Origin: Streptomyces fuscichromogenes
GTDB taxonomy: Bacteria; Actinomycetota; Actinomycetes; Streptomycetales; Streptomycetaceae
Length of the DNA stretch: 64,000 nucleotides
Reading direction: 5' to 3'
Assembly (NCBI RefSeq): GCF_014645815.1
Contig: NZ_BMML01000018.1
Coordinates: forward strand, 1-64,000
In this document: piece after piece, positions 7,256 through 18,435 of the stretch
How positions within the stretch are numbered: the stretch's first letter is position 1
Layout: each line of letters begins with the position of its first letter
The notes under the pieces: model-generated
What the model was told of the DNA's origin: nothing
What the model saw: only the letters and a program-made list of their open reading frames with translations
Databases searched by the model: none
Position numbers and translations under genes: made by a program

Positions 7256-8824
7256 TCACTGCTCGCGCAGCGGGACGGACACGTACGACGGGTCGTCCAC
7301 CGGCGAGGAGAAGGTCAGCTGCGCGCCGGACGGGTTGTGCTCGATGTAGAGCGGGTCCACGGTGTCCACCACCAGCGCGAGCCGATGCCCGGCGGGCACG
7401 TCGTAGGCCGTGGAGAACAGGTCCAGGTCCACGTCGAACGCCTTGCCGGGCGTCCGGCCGTGCCAGGTGTACGGCGCGTTGGTGACCAGCTTGCCGAGGC
7501 CGAGCGGCCCCACGTCGTACAGGTAGGCGATGAGGGTGCCGCTCTCCGCGGTCGGGGTGAGGGTGGTGTGCAACCGGGCGGTGCCGCGTACCTGCTGGGC
7601 GCTGCCGTACCGCTCGGACTGCCAGACGGCGGCCCAGCGGCGGGGCAGCAGCGGGATCGACGCGACCGGGGGCAGCTGGGCGACCTGGTCGAGGATGCTG
7701 GACAGGAAGACGGTCCCGCCGTCCGCGCCCGAGTCGACGTTCGCGTGCACGGTGGCCGTGCCGGCCAGGTCGATCTTCCGCCGGGTGGCGCCGACCGACT
7801 TCCAGTCCGGGTAGCCCTCGTAGCCGCCGGTGGAACGGGACTTGAGCTCCACGGGCTGCTCGCGGTCGATCCCGTTGTCCTCGCCCTTGAGATAGTGGTC
7901 GAACCAGCGCTCGGTGTCCGTCCACACGTCGTTGGGCAGTCCGAACAGTCCGGTCAGTTCGGCGGTGGCGTGGTCGCCTGGACGCAGTTCGAGCCGCTTG
8001 GGGCCGGTCAGCCTGGAGTAGAAGTCGGCGATCTGGTTGGGCGGGAAGATGGTGTCGCCCCAGGCGTTGGCGAGCATGATCGCCGCGCCGTTCTTGTTGA
8101 TCTGGTCGACATAGGTCGCGGCGGAACGTTTCCGCCCCCAGTCGATCAGCTCCTGTTCCTTGGAGAGGTCGGCGGCGAGGAAGTCCTTGAGGGCCTGGCT
8201 GGTCTCCGCGCTCGGGCGCCCGGTGACGAGGCCGACGCCGTCGAGGACGGCGGTCGCCTGAGCGTGCTCCGTACGGCCCGAGTAGATCGAGTCGATCAGG
8301 TCGGCCCAGCCGCTGAGCGAGGCGACCGCCTTGATCCGCTGGTCGTGTGCGGCGGCCAGCAGGCTGATGCCCGCGCCGTACGACACGCCCGCCATGCCGA
8401 TGTGCCCGGCGTCGGACGGGGTGTTGGCGAGCGCCCAGTCGATCACCCTGGAGGCGTCGGCCACATCGGACGGACCCGCCACCTCGATCTCGCCGCCGGA
8501 CTGCCAGAAACCCCGGACGTTGTAGGCCACCACCACATAGCCGGAGTCGGCGAGCTTCTGGGCCTGGGCCAGGTACTGGACCTGGGGAAAGCCCCAGCTC
8601 GTGGGCATGACGAGCAGGGGGTAGCGGTGTGAGCCGTCGGCGCCCGCGGGCATGACGACGTTCGCCTTGAGCGTCGTGCCGCCGTCGCCGGTGACGTCGA
8701 CGAACCGGACACCGTCGGTGGCGGCCTGGGCGGCGGGGGCGAACCCGAGGACGCCTCCGGCGATCAGGGTCGCGGAGACGGCGCCCACGGCGGTCGTACG
8801 CAGGGCCTTGCGATGGGTTCCCAC
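7256..8824 (-). CDS. Secreted CocE/NonD-type alpha/beta hydrolase (Xaa-Pro dipeptidyl-peptidase S15 family)
   Basis: The protein has 522 residues from a GTG start. A Sec signal peptide ends near residue 34 (GFAPAAQA|AT). The catalytic domain has YNVRGFWQSGG and the nucleophile elbow GVSYGAG with Ser148. GDHATAEL probably supplies the His, and NAWGDTIF lies near the acid. A C-terminal jelly-roll domain (~310-522) is typical of the S15/cocaine-esterase fold. Expected activity is a secreted esterase or proline-specific peptidase acting outside the cell. It is transcribed towards the ABC operon. The 110 bp upstream of its start carry several TTACCG/CGGTAA repeats (see 8862-8918), so it is probably controlled by a dedicated repressor. 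Confidence 0.85.
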   Translation of the reverse strand: MGTHRKALRTTAVGAVSATLIAGGVLGFAPAAQAATDGVRFVDVTGDGGTTLKANVVMPAGADGSHRYPLLVMPTSWGFPQVQYLAQAQKLADSGYVVVAYNVRGFWQSGGEIEVAGPSDVADASRVIDWALANTPSDAGHIGMAGVSYGAGISLLAAAHDQRIKAVASLSGWADLIDSIYSGRTEHAQATAVLDGVGLVTGRPSAETSQALKDFLAADLSKEQELIDWGRKRSAATYVDQINKNGAAIMLANAWGDTIFPPNQIADFYSRLTGPKRLELRPGDHATAELTGLFGLPNDVWTDTERWFDHYLKGEDNGIDREQPVELKSRSTGGYEGYPDWKSVGATRRKIDLAGTATVHANVDSGADGGTVFLSSILDQVAQLPPVASIPLLPRRWAAVWQSERYGSAQQVRGTARLHTTLTPTAESGTLIAYLYDVGPLGLGKLVTNAPYTWHGRTPGKAFDVDLDLFSTAYDVPAGHRLALVVDTVDPLYIEHNPSGAQLTFSSPVDDPSYVSVPLREQ

Positions 8825-8861
8825 AGGTCACTCCCCATACGTGTCAATGCAAAGTGACCCG

Positions 8862-8918
8862 ACGGTAACCGCGACCCCTTACCGTAAGTAACCCGCCGGT
8901 AAGTTACGTGCCAGTAAC
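8862..8918. promoter_or_regulatory. Cluster of TTACCGT / GTTAC inverted repeats upstream of the secreted hydrolase gene
   Basis: ACGGTAA (8862-8868) and TTACCGT (8879-8885) are perfect 7-bp inverted arms with 10 bp between. GTAAC (8888-8892) and GTTAC (8903-8907) form a second pair with CGGTAA between them, and another GTAAC lies at 8914-8918. The cluster sits 38-94 bp upstream of the minus-strand start at 8824, where operators or activator sites are expected. The motif looks like a TetR-type operator, but no such regulator is adjacent. Confidence 0.5.
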
Positions 8919-8940
8919 GATTGTTGAAGGGTGCAGGTAT

Positions 8941-9705
8941 TCAGGAGGCGCGGTGCGAGGAGGGCGCGGTGTCGGTCGCGGCGGGCGGCAGCGGCGCCTG
9001 GGCGGCCCGGCTGACGTCCTCGACGAGTTCGACCACGTCAGGGCCGTACGCCTGCGAGTTGACGACCTTGAGGAGCAGCACGAAGGAGTTGTTGCCGTGC
9101 TTGCGGGCGAGCCGCGCGTGGTTGCGGGCGAGGTAGCGGGTGGCCGCCTGGTTGGTGATCGCGCGCTGCCCGCAGAAGAGGAACACCGGGCGCGCGTCCG
9201 GGCGTTGACCGGCGGTGAGCCGGGCCAGCAGCACGTACTCCGTGATGCCCGGATCCAGCCGGTAGCGCTCGGTGCCGATCTGGAAGGCGCCGCGGTCCGG
9301 GCCCGGCTCCGGGTCGATGTTGACGCGGACGCCGGGGAGCATCGCGGACATGTGGGCGAGCATGCGGCGATTCGATCCGGGCCCGCCGACGCAGAACTCG
9401 GTCCGCTCGCCGAAGCCCTGCTGGACGTTGTCCTGGGTCACCATCTGGAGGTTCGCGCCGCAGTCCTTGATCAGCGAGGCCAGTTCCAGGAGGGCGAACA
9501 CGTCGAAACGGTGGACCGCCGGTTCGGACGTGGCCGGATCACGGTTGACGACCAGCAGCGACTCCGAGTTCTCCGGCAGCCCGAAGAACGCCTGCTTGCG
9601 GCGCAGGGCGCGGCGCCACAGGGAAGTGCGGGCCAGCCAGCCCAGCGCCGCGCTGATGCCGGCCGCCACCACGCCGAGGATAATGTTCCGCAGGTCGTCA
9701 TTCAT
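8941..9705 (-). CDS. Membrane-anchored conserved protein of unknown function
   Basis: This 254-residue protein has one N-terminal transmembrane segment (residues ~8-25, IILGVVAAGISAALGWLA) and a positively charged RRALRRK stop-transfer region, which predicts a cytoplasmic C-terminal domain. The soluble part alternates strands and helices: HRFDVFALLELASLI, then CVGGPGSNRRMLAHM, then RPVFLFCGQRAITNQAATRYLA. GGPGSN looks like a small nucleotide- or phosphate-binding turn, but I cannot match it to a named family. Pro/Ser-rich residues end the protein. It is not operonic: the secreted hydrolase gene downstream starts beyond an operator cluster. Confidence 0.7.
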   Translation of the reverse strand: MNDDLRNIILGVVAAGISAALGWLARTSLWRRALRRKQAFFGLPENSESLLVVNRDPATSEPAVHRFDVFALLELASLIKDCGANLQMVTQDNVQQGFGERTEFCVGGPGSNRRMLAHMSAMLPGVRVNIDPEPGPDRGAFQIGTERYRLDPGITEYVLLARLTAGQRPDARPVFLFCGQRAITNQAATRYLARNHARLARKHGNNSFVLLLKVVNSQAYGPDVVELVEDVSRAAQAPLPPAATDTAPSSHRAS

Positions 9706-9848
9706 GGGCGCGCATGCTAGCGGTCACAGGTGGCCGGAACGTACCCGTGTTCGAAGTGTGGCGGTCGTATGACCGTGCCCTGAATGTGGCTGTCGGGGGT
9801 GCGGCCCCGTCGATACGCTGCGCGGACGTTCCGGAACTGGAGGTGCGG

Positions 9849-11639
9849 ATGCGTCGCCCTGTCGCGCGGAAACTGACGGTCCTGGCGGTCTCGGCCGCCG
9901 TGGTGTCGGTGGGGGCGGCGGCACCGCCCGCCCCCGGCACCACCACCGCGAAGACCCCGGTGGCCGTCGGCTACGGAGGTGCGGTCGCCAGCGTCGACGC
10001 GGACGCCACCGCGGCCGGTATCGAGGTGCTCCGCAAGGGCGGCAACGCGGTCGACGCGGCCGTCGCGACCGCCGCCGCGCTCGGCGTCACCGAGCCCTAC
10101 TCCTCCGGCATCGGAGGCGGCGGCTACTTCGTCTACTACGACGCCAAGTCCCGTACCGTGCACACCATCGACGGGCGCGAGACCGCGCCGCTGACCGCCG
10201 ACTCCGACCTGTTCGTGGAGAACGGCCAGCCGCTGGCCTTCGCGGACGCCGTGAGCAGCGGACTGAGCGTCGGCACCCCGGGGACGCCGGCCACCTGGCA
10301 GACGGCGCTCAGCCAGTGGGGGACCGAGCGGCTCGGTACGGTGCTGAAACCGGCCGAGCGGATCGCGCGCGACGGGTTCGTCGTCGACGACACGTTCCGG
10401 ACGCAGACCGCCGCGAACGAGACCCGGTTCCGGTACTTCCCCGACACGGCGAAGCTGTTCCTGCCGGGCGGGCAGCTGCCGGTGGTGGGATCCACCTTCA
10501 GGAACCCAGAACTCGCCAGGACCTACAAGGAGTTGGGGAAGAAGGGGATCGCTGACATCTACCAGGGCGACCTCGGCAAGGACATCGTCTCGACGGTCGA
10601 CAACCCGCCGGTGGACCCCGCTTCGGGGTGGAAGGCGCGCGCGGGCAAGCTGTCCGCGAAGGATCTGGCCGCCTACCGGGCGAAGTTGCAGGCGCCGACC
10701 GAGACGGGGTACCGCGGGCTGAAGGTGTACTCCATCGCGCCGTCCTCGTCGGGTGGCACGACGGTCGGGGAGGCCCTCAACATCCTGGAGAACACCGACC
10801 TCTCCAAGGCGAGCGAGGTGCAGTACCTGCACCACTACATCGAGGCGAGCCGGATCGCGTTCGCCGACCGGGGGCGCTGGGTCGGCGACCCCGCCTTCGA
10901 GGACGTGCCGACGAAGGGGCTGCTGTCACAGCGGTACGCCGACGAGCGGGCGAAGCTGATCAGCGACGACGCGGTGCTGACCAGCCCGGTCGCGCCGGGC
11001 GACCCGAACAACCCCGGTTCGACGGGTACGGCGGCGCCCACCACGTACGAGGGCGAGAACACGACGCACCTCACGGTCGCCGACAAGTGGGGGAACGTCG
11101 TCTCCTACACGCTGACCATCGAGCAGACCGGCGGCAGCGCGATCACCGTGCCGGGGCGGGGGTTCCTGCTCAACAACGAGCTGACCGACTTCTCGTTCAC
11201 GCCGGCGAACCCCGCCGTGCACGACCCGAACCTGCCCGGTCCCGGGAAGCGGCCGCGGTCGTCCATCTCGCCGACGATCGTGCTCGACAAGGCGAACCGT
11301 CCCGTGGTCGCCGTGGGTTCGCCCGGTGGCGCGACCATCATCACGACCGTGCTCCAGGTGCTGACCGAGTTCCTCGACCGGCATCTGCCGCTGGTGGACG
11401 CGATCGCCGCGCCGCGGGCTTCGCAGCGGAACGCGGCGAAGACCGAGTTGGAGCCGGCGCTGTACAACGACGCCGAGCTGCGGGGGAAGTTGGAGGCGAT
11501 CGGGCACTCGTTCTCGTTGAACCCCGAGATCGGGGCGGCGACGGGTGTGCAGCGGCTGCCCGGTGGGAAGTGGCTGGCGGCGGCGGAGACGGTGCGGCGC
11601 GGTGGAGGGTCCGCGCAGGTGGTGGATCCGGCGCCGTAG
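9849..11639 (+). CDS. ggt: Secreted gamma-glutamyltransferase
   Basis: The proenzyme has 596 residues from ATG 9849, preceded by GGAGGTGCGG. The N-terminal signal peptide (~1-27) has an Ala/Val core. The large-subunit region includes GGNAVDAAVATAAALGV and SGIGGGGYFVYYD. The autocatalytic cleavage site is Thr405 in ENTTHLTVADKWGN, matching the TTH start of the small subunit; SSISPTIV and GSPGGATII line the gamma-glutamyl site. The enzyme cleaves or transfers gamma-glutamyl groups of glutathione-like compounds outside the membrane. An upstream in-frame extension exists but has no ribosome site. It is followed by a dispersed Streptomyces repeat and the convergent Clp gene. Confidence 0.93.
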   Translation: MRRPVARKLTVLAVSAAVVSVGAAAPPAPGTTTAKTPVAVGYGGAVASVDADATAAGIEVLRKGGNAVDAAVATAAALGVTEPYSSGIGGGGYFVYYDAKSRTVHTIDGRETAPLTADSDLFVENGQPLAFADAVSSGLSVGTPGTPATWQTALSQWGTERLGTVLKPAERIARDGFVVDDTFRTQTAANETRFRYFPDTAKLFLPGGQLPVVGSTFRNPELARTYKELGKKGIADIYQGDLGKDIVSTVDNPPVDPASGWKARAGKLSAKDLAAYRAKLQAPTETGYRGLKVYSIAPSSSGGTTVGEALNILENTDLSKASEVQYLHHYIEASRIAFADRGRWVGDPAFEDVPTKGLLSQRYADERAKLISDDAVLTSPVAPGDPNNPGSTGTAAPTTYEGENTTHLTVADKWGNVVSYTLTIEQTGGSAITVPGRGFLLNNELTDFSFTPANPAVHDPNLPGPGKRPRSSISPTIVLDKANRPVVAVGSPGGATIITTVLQVLTEFLDRHLPLVDAIAAPRASQRNAAKTELEPALYNDAELRGKLEAIGHSFSLNPEIGAATGVQRLPGGKWLAAAETVRRGGGSAQVVDPAP

Positions 11640-11660
11640 TTCGCGGGCCGCGGGGGCGTG

Positions 11661-11713
11661 GGGGCTGGTCGCGCCCACGCGGCGGAGCCGCACATGAATA
11701 CAGTCCCGCGCCC

Positions 11714-11722
<9 letters not shown>
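11661..11722. repeat. Dispersed Streptomyces intergenic element (copy 1)
   Basis: The sequence runs from GGGGGCTGGTCGCGCCC through CGGCGGAGCCGC to GTCCCGCGCCCCTAAAGGGG. It has the ends of the element seen again at 17364, 19750 and 22499, with a different middle. It lies between the convergent ggt and clp stops and overlaps the last codons of clp. GGCGGAGCCGC and CCCCTAAAGGGG can form hairpins, so it may serve as a bidirectional terminator. Confidence 0.6.
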
Positions 11723-14263
<2,541 letters not shown>

Positions 14264-14537
14264 GAGCGTTCGTTCCGTTCCGGCGTCCCGGCGCCTTGAG
14301 GGACGCGCTCGCTGGTCGACGTGCCGGTCCACACGGGTGCCCCCGCCGCAGGGCCCGGTCACACCACCTTCGCACGCCCGCCGGAGGGGGGCACGTCCAG
14401 CCGCCCCGGGCCGGAACGGCTCCGGGCGGCACCGCGGCGATCCGCGTTCCTCTCGTGGTGCGGCGCGGTACGCGGGCAACCCGTCCGTGTACCGCGACAG
14501 GAGATGTGCGGGAAGGACCGTGCGGCAAGGGCCTGCG

Positions 14538-15317
14538 TCAGTTCTCCGGGTTCCTGGCCGTGAGAATCCGCGGCCCCGCCTCGGTGACCGCCACCGTGTG
14601 CTCCACGTGGGCCGCCCGCGAGCCGTCGTTCGTGCGCAGGGTCCAGCCGTCGGGAGCCTCGTGGTAGCCGTCCCGGCCGCTGCTGATCAGCATCGGCTCG
14701 ATCGCGAGGGCCATGCCGTGCCGGAGCGGGAAGCCGCGCCCGGGGCGGCCCTCGTTCGGCACCTCCGGGTCCTCGTGCATACGGCGGCCGATGCCGTGCC
14801 CGCCGAAGCCCTGCGGGATGCCGTAGCCGGCCTCCCGGCACACCCGCCCGACCGCGTGCGCGATGTCGCCGGTGCGGTTGCCGGGCACCGCCGCCGCGAT
14901 GCCCGCCGCCAGCGCCCGCTCCGCCGTCTCGATGAGCCGCAGGTCCGCCGGGCGCGGCTCGCCGACCGTGAAGCTGATCGCCGAGTCACCGGCCCAGCCG
15001 TCCAGCTCGGCGCCGCAGTCGATGGAGACCAGGTCGCCGTCGCGCAGTCGGTAGCCGGACGGGATGCCGTGCACGATCGCGTCGTTCACGGACGCGCAGA
15101 TCACGGCGGGGAACGGGGTGGGCGCGAACGAGGGCCGGTAGCCGAGGAAGGGGGAGCCGGCCCCGGCCTCGCGCAGCACCTCCCGGGCCACCTCGTCCAG
15201 TTCGAGGAGGGAGACGCCGATGCCGGCGGCGTCCCGGACGGCCGTCAGGGCCCGCCCGACGACCTGCCCCGCCGCGTACATGGCATCCAGCGATGTGTCT
15301 GTCTTCAGTTCCACCAT
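14538..15317 (-). CDS. map: Methionine aminopeptidase, type I
   Basis: This 259-residue enzyme removes N-terminal Met from nascent proteins. Metal ligands are visible in order: SIDCGAELDGWAGDSA (two Asp), GGHGIGRRMHEDP (His), LAIEPML (Glu) and HVEHTVAVTE (Glu). It has no N-terminal SH3-binding zinc extension. It is likely one of several paralogues, since the housekeeping copy usually sits in the secY-adk-map ribosomal cluster. It is divergent from a small XRE regulator across 44 bp; the ATG follows a TATATT -10 box by about 8 bases, implying a leaderless mRNA. Co-occurrence suggests the XRE protein regulates it. Confidence 0.92.
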   Translation of the reverse strand: MVELKTDTSLDAMYAAGQVVGRALTAVRDAAGIGVSLLELDEVAREVLREAGAGSPFLGYRPSFAPTPFPAVICASVNDAIVHGIPSGYRLRDGDLVSIDCGAELDGWAGDSAISFTVGEPRPADLRLIETAERALAAGIAAAVPGNRTGDIAHAVGRVCREAGYGIPQGFGGHGIGRRMHEDPEVPNEGRPGRGFPLRHGMALAIEPMLISSGRDGYHEAPDGWTLRTNDGSRAAHVEHTVAVTEAGPRILTARNPEN

Positions 15318-15319
15318 GC

Positions 15320-15356
15320 CAATTAATATACCGGCTTTCTCGACCGGGTTAGAATG
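15320..15356. promoter_or_regulatory. Back-to-back leaderless promoters for map and the XRE regulator
   Basis: The 44-bp divergent gap is the only AT-rich patch in the area. On the minus strand TATATT (15330-15325) lies 8 bases before the map ATG, with TTCTAA 18 bp further upstream. On the plus strand TAGAAT (15350-15355) lies 6 bases before the ATG at 15362. Each promoter's -35 region overlaps the other's -10, so one bound regulator could control both. Start sites at or next to the ATG codons are inferred from the spacing. Confidence 0.6.
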
Positions 15357-15361
15357 ACGGC

Positions 15362-15613
15362 ATGGTGCGTACCCCTCTCACCCCGGAAGAGCGCGAACGC
15401 GGCGAGCGGCTCGGGCGGTTGCTGCGCGAGGCGCGCGGCGGCCGCAGCATGACCGAGGTGGCCGCCGTGGCGGGCATCTCGGCCGAGACCCTCCGCAAGA
15501 TCGAGACCGGGCGGGCGCCGACCCCCGCCTTCTTCACCGTCGCCGCGCTGGCCCGCGCGCTCGGCCTGTCGATGGACGACCTGGTGGAGCGCTGCGCCCT
15601 GGTCCCGGTGTGA
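15362..15613 (+). CDS. Small XRE-family helix-turn-helix regulator
   Basis: This 83-residue protein consists almost entirely of one Cro/C1-type HTH. The motif spans residues ~20-72, with MTEVAAVAGISAETLRKIETG as helix-turn-helix and the TPAFFTVAALARALGLSMDDL scaffold behind it. It has no sensing domain. It is divergent from map with overlapping promoters, so autoregulation and control of map are likely (inference). Its message is probably leaderless: TAGAAT lies 6 bases before the ATG. Confidence 0.85.
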   Translation: MVRTPLTPEERERGERLGRLLREARGGRSMTEVAAVAGISAETLRKIETGRAPTPAFFTVAALARALGLSMDDLVERCALVPV

Positions 15614-15682
15614 CGCGCATCGGTCAAGATCGGGCAATGAGGGGTCTGCGCACCCGCTGAAAACTCCCCGTAGCAACCCCGT

Positions 15683-15697
15683 AACACAACTGGTGTT
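15683..15697. promoter_or_regulatory. Inverted repeat AACAC-N5-GTGTT upstream of hypothetical gene
   Basis: AACAC-aactg-GTGTT is flanked by GTAGCAAC on the left and GCCTAC on the right, extending an imperfect dyad to about 35 bp. It lies 43 bp upstream of the ATG at 15740. It could be an operator or a 5' UTR stem; I cannot tell which. Confidence 0.35.
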
Positions 15698-15739
15698 GCC
15701 TACGGAGCCGGAGTGTTCCGGTCTGGCGGGAGTCGAGCG

Positions 15740-17365
15740 ATGACTGTGGATCAACTCCCCAGCCGGGTGCGGGAGTTCGCGAACTACCTGAACGGCCTGC
15801 TGGCGCGCCTGGACCAGGGCGCCGGCTGGTGCGCCGTCTTCTGGCAACGCGACCCCGACGGTATGCAGGCCTGTCTCGGCGGGCGCGAGGTGCCGCCCTG
15901 GGACGTCGTGGAGGCGCTGCTCCAGGACCTGGCGACCCGCTACGGCCCCCAGGCCGTCGCCCGCGAGACCGAGCGGGCCCGGTTCCTGCACGAGGACGCG
16001 CTCGCCGCCTACGACTCCCGACCGGGTGCCCGCGAGGACCTGGGGGACCGCCTCGACGTCACGCTCCGCGAACAGCGGTACGCCACCGAACGGCTGGCCC
16101 AGCTCGGCCGCGCCCTCGACGCCGCGCACTCCCGGGAGGCGGCCGAGGCCCTGAACGTCGACCTCGCCTGGGCCCGCGACGACCATGAACGGGCGACCGC
16201 CCGGTGCGCCGAACTCCGGTCCCGGATAGGACGGTTGGAGCACCGGGCCGAACTCGCCGACCGCCTGCGGAGCGCACGGACGACGGAGCACGGGGGCGGC
16301 GGGGCGCTGTTCCGCGCGGGCGGCGCGTTCTCGACGGCCGAGGCGGGCGCGGCGGGCGCGGCGGGCGGTCCGGCGGCCTCGGCCACCGGGGCGGGCGGCG
16401 GACGCCCGGACGGCCCGGCGGGGAAGGCCTCGGCGCCGGCCGGACGCTCCGCGCCGGGCCCGGCCGATCCGTCGTCGGCGAACGGTGCCGTCGCCGCGCC
16501 CGCGAACGGCCCCGCGATCCCCGGCCACCTGCACGGACCCACGCCCGACGACGGTGCGACGGCATGGACCCCGGCCGTCACTCCCGAGCCGGCCCCCGCC
16601 CCCGCTCTCGCCCCGGTTCCGGACCCCGTCCCCGCCAAGCAGCGCAAGCGGCGGCGGGGCAGCGCCCGGTTCGCCGGCCTGGCCGAGGACGAGGCCGTGC
16701 CCACCCTCGTACCACAGGCGCCGGAGGCGTCGTCCGGGCCCGCCACCACCGGCCGCCGTACCCCGCGCGGGGCCCGGTTCGCCGGGGCCACCGAGGTGCC
16801 GGTGCGGCCGGAACCGGCGGTGGCGCAGCCCGACAAGGAGGCGGGGCAGGCCGTGGCAGCGGCAGTGGAGCGGCTCGTACGGCTGCGGGCGGAGGGCCGC
16901 ACCGGGGAGGCGCACGCACTCCTGGCCGAGGTCGCGCACTGGGGCGCCGCCCGGTTCCCGCTGCTCGCGGACGCCCTCCAGCGGTCCGGGCTCGGCGCGG
17001 ACTGGGCCACGCTGCTCTGGGAGACGGCCTCGCTGCCGCCCGCCCGGCTCGTCGCCGCCGCCGACGCCCTCACGGCAGCGGGCCGGACCGACGACGGCCG
17101 GCAGATCCTGCGCCAGGGCGTCGTCCGCCCCGCCACCGAGATCGGCGAGGCCGTCCTGGCCCTGGACACGGAGGGCCGCCACCGCGAGGTCCGGGCCCTG
17201 CTGGACACCTATGTCCAGGTCCGCACCCCGGAGGAGGCGGCCCACAGCGCGGAGCCGGATCCCCAGCGCCTGGTGCCCCTGCTGCTCAGGTCGGCGCAGG
17301 CGATCTCCGACCAACGCCAGTGGGACCTGCTCCACGCGCTGAGGGTGGCGGGCCTCGCTTCCTGA
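15740..17365 (+). CDS. Conserved actinobacterial protein of unknown function with disordered Pro/Ala middle
   Basis: This 541-residue protein has three parts. The N-terminal domain (~1-190) is helical and Arg/Glu-rich, starts MTVDQLPSRVREFANYLNGLL and contains a likely coiled coil (~105-185). A low-complexity Ala/Gly/Pro linker (~190-370) includes two copies of an RGSARFAGL / RGARFAGA motif. A helical C-terminal domain (~375-541) resembles short repeats (RLRAEGRTGEAHALLAEVAHWG...). It has no signal peptide or catalytic motif. Similar Streptomyces proteins are often mislabelled as tegument-like because of the linker. ATG 15740 fits the conserved start and follows GGGAGTCGAGCG. Function unknown. 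Confidence 0.7.
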   Translation: MTVDQLPSRVREFANYLNGLLARLDQGAGWCAVFWQRDPDGMQACLGGREVPPWDVVEALLQDLATRYGPQAVARETERARFLHEDALAAYDSRPGAREDLGDRLDVTLREQRYATERLAQLGRALDAAHSREAAEALNVDLAWARDDHERATARCAELRSRIGRLEHRAELADRLRSARTTEHGGGGALFRAGGAFSTAEAGAAGAAGGPAASATGAGGGRPDGPAGKASAPAGRSAPGPADPSSANGAVAAPANGPAIPGHLHGPTPDDGATAWTPAVTPEPAPAPALAPVPDPVPAKQRKRRRGSARFAGLAEDEAVPTLVPQAPEASSGPATTGRRTPRGARFAGATEVPVRPEPAVAQPDKEAGQAVAAAVERLVRLRAEGRTGEAHALLAEVAHWGAARFPLLADALQRSGLGADWATLLWETASLPPARLVAAADALTAAGRTDDGRQILRQGVVRPATEIGEAVLALDTEGRHREVRALLDTYVQVRTPEEAAHSAEPDPQRLVPLLLRSAQAISDQRQWDLLHALRVAGLAS

Positions 17366-17422
17366 GGGGCGCGACCGAGGCGCCCCAAAGGGGCGCGGGG
17401 AACGGCGCGACCAGCCCCCAGG
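17364..17422. repeat. Dispersed Streptomyces element (copy 2) with terminator hairpin
   Basis: GCGCCCC-aaa-GGGGCGC (17380-17396) is a perfect 7-bp stem. It is followed by GGGGAACGGCGCGACCAGCC, the reverse complement of the element core seen at 19750. It starts at the stop codon of the preceding gene, consistent with a terminator carried by the element. Confidence 0.65.
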
Positions 17423-17592
17423 CACCTGGGGTCCGGAACGGCACCGAGCTGAGACGGCGCTTCCGGGTCGGCCCCCGCATCCGCCAGCCAGGTAAGAAAC
17501 GCGATCGACTCGGCGGCTTAACGACGATGGTCTTGGCAAGGACTCCGAGGAGGCTTACTTTCGACCCTCTACGGGCGTAGAAGGAGCAGCTC

Positions 17593-18435
17593 ATGGCCAA
17601 CGTCGTACGCGCCGCTCTGGTCCAGGCCACCTGGACCGGCGACACCGAGTCCATGGTGGCGAAACACGAGGTGTACGCCCGCGAGGCGGCCCGTCAGGGT
17701 GCGAAGATCATCGGATTTCAGGAGGTCTTCAACGCCCCCTACTTCTGCCAGGTCCAGGAACCCGAGCACTACCGCTGGGCCGAGCCGGTCCCGGACGGCC
17801 CGACGGTCAGCCGTATGCAGGAACTGGCGCGCGAGACCGGCATGGTGATCGTCGTCCCGGTCTTCGAGGTCGAGCAGTCCGGCTTCTACTACAACACCGC
17901 CGCCGTGATCGACGCCGACGGCGCCTTCCTCGGCAAGTACCGCAAGCACCACATCCCGCAGGTCAAGGGCTTCTGGGAGAAGTACTACTTCAAGCCCGGG
18001 AACGCCGGCTGGCCGGTCTTCGACACCGCCGTCGGCAAGGTCGGCGTGTACATCTGCTACGACCGGCACTTCCCGGAGGGCTGGCGGCAACTCGGGCTCA
18101 ACGGAGCACAGTTGGTCTACAACCCGTCGGCCACCTCGCGCGGTCTGTCGGCCTACCTCTGGCAGCTGGAGCAGCCGGCCGCCGCCGTCGCCAACGAGTA
18201 CTTCGTCGCCGCCATCAACCGGGTGGGCCAGGAGGAGTACGGGGACAACGATTTCTACGGGACGAGCTATTTCGTCGATCCACGTGGGCAGTTCGTGGGG
18301 GAGGTCGCGAGCGACAAGGGCGAGGAACTCGTCGTCCGGGACCTCGACTTCGATCTGATCGACGAGGTGCGGCAGCAGTGGGCCTTCTACCGCGACCGCC
18401 GTCCCGACGCCTACGAAGGGCTGGTACAGCCGTGA
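17593..18435 (+). CDS. Nitrilase-superfamily carbamoyl-amide hydrolase (beta-ureidopropionase type), paralogue 1
   Basis: This 280-residue cytoplasmic enzyme has the full catalytic triad: Glu44 in GFQEVF, Lys118 in KYRKHHIPQ and Cys155 in YICYDRHFPEG. In reductive pyrimidine catabolism this class hydrolyses N-carbamoyl-beta-alanine to beta-alanine, CO2 and NH3; N-carbamoyl amino acids or carbamoylputrescine are alternatives. GGAGCAGCTC precedes the ATG. The stop overlaps the GTG start of the aminotransferase (GTGA), so the two are translationally coupled, which suits production of beta-alanine followed by transamination. A gapless paralogue lies at 21642. Confidence 0.9.
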   Translation: MANVVRAALVQATWTGDTESMVAKHEVYAREAARQGAKIIGFQEVFNAPYFCQVQEPEHYRWAEPVPDGPTVSRMQELARETGMVIVVPVFEVEQSGFYYNTAAVIDADGAFLGKYRKHHIPQVKGFWEKYYFKPGNAGWPVFDTAVGKVGVYICYDRHFPEGWRQLGLNGAQLVYNPSATSRGLSAYLWQLEQPAAAVANEYFVAAINRVGQEEYGDNDFYGTSYFVDPRGQFVGEVASDKGEELVVRDLDFDLIDEVRQQWAFYRDRRPDAYEGLVQP

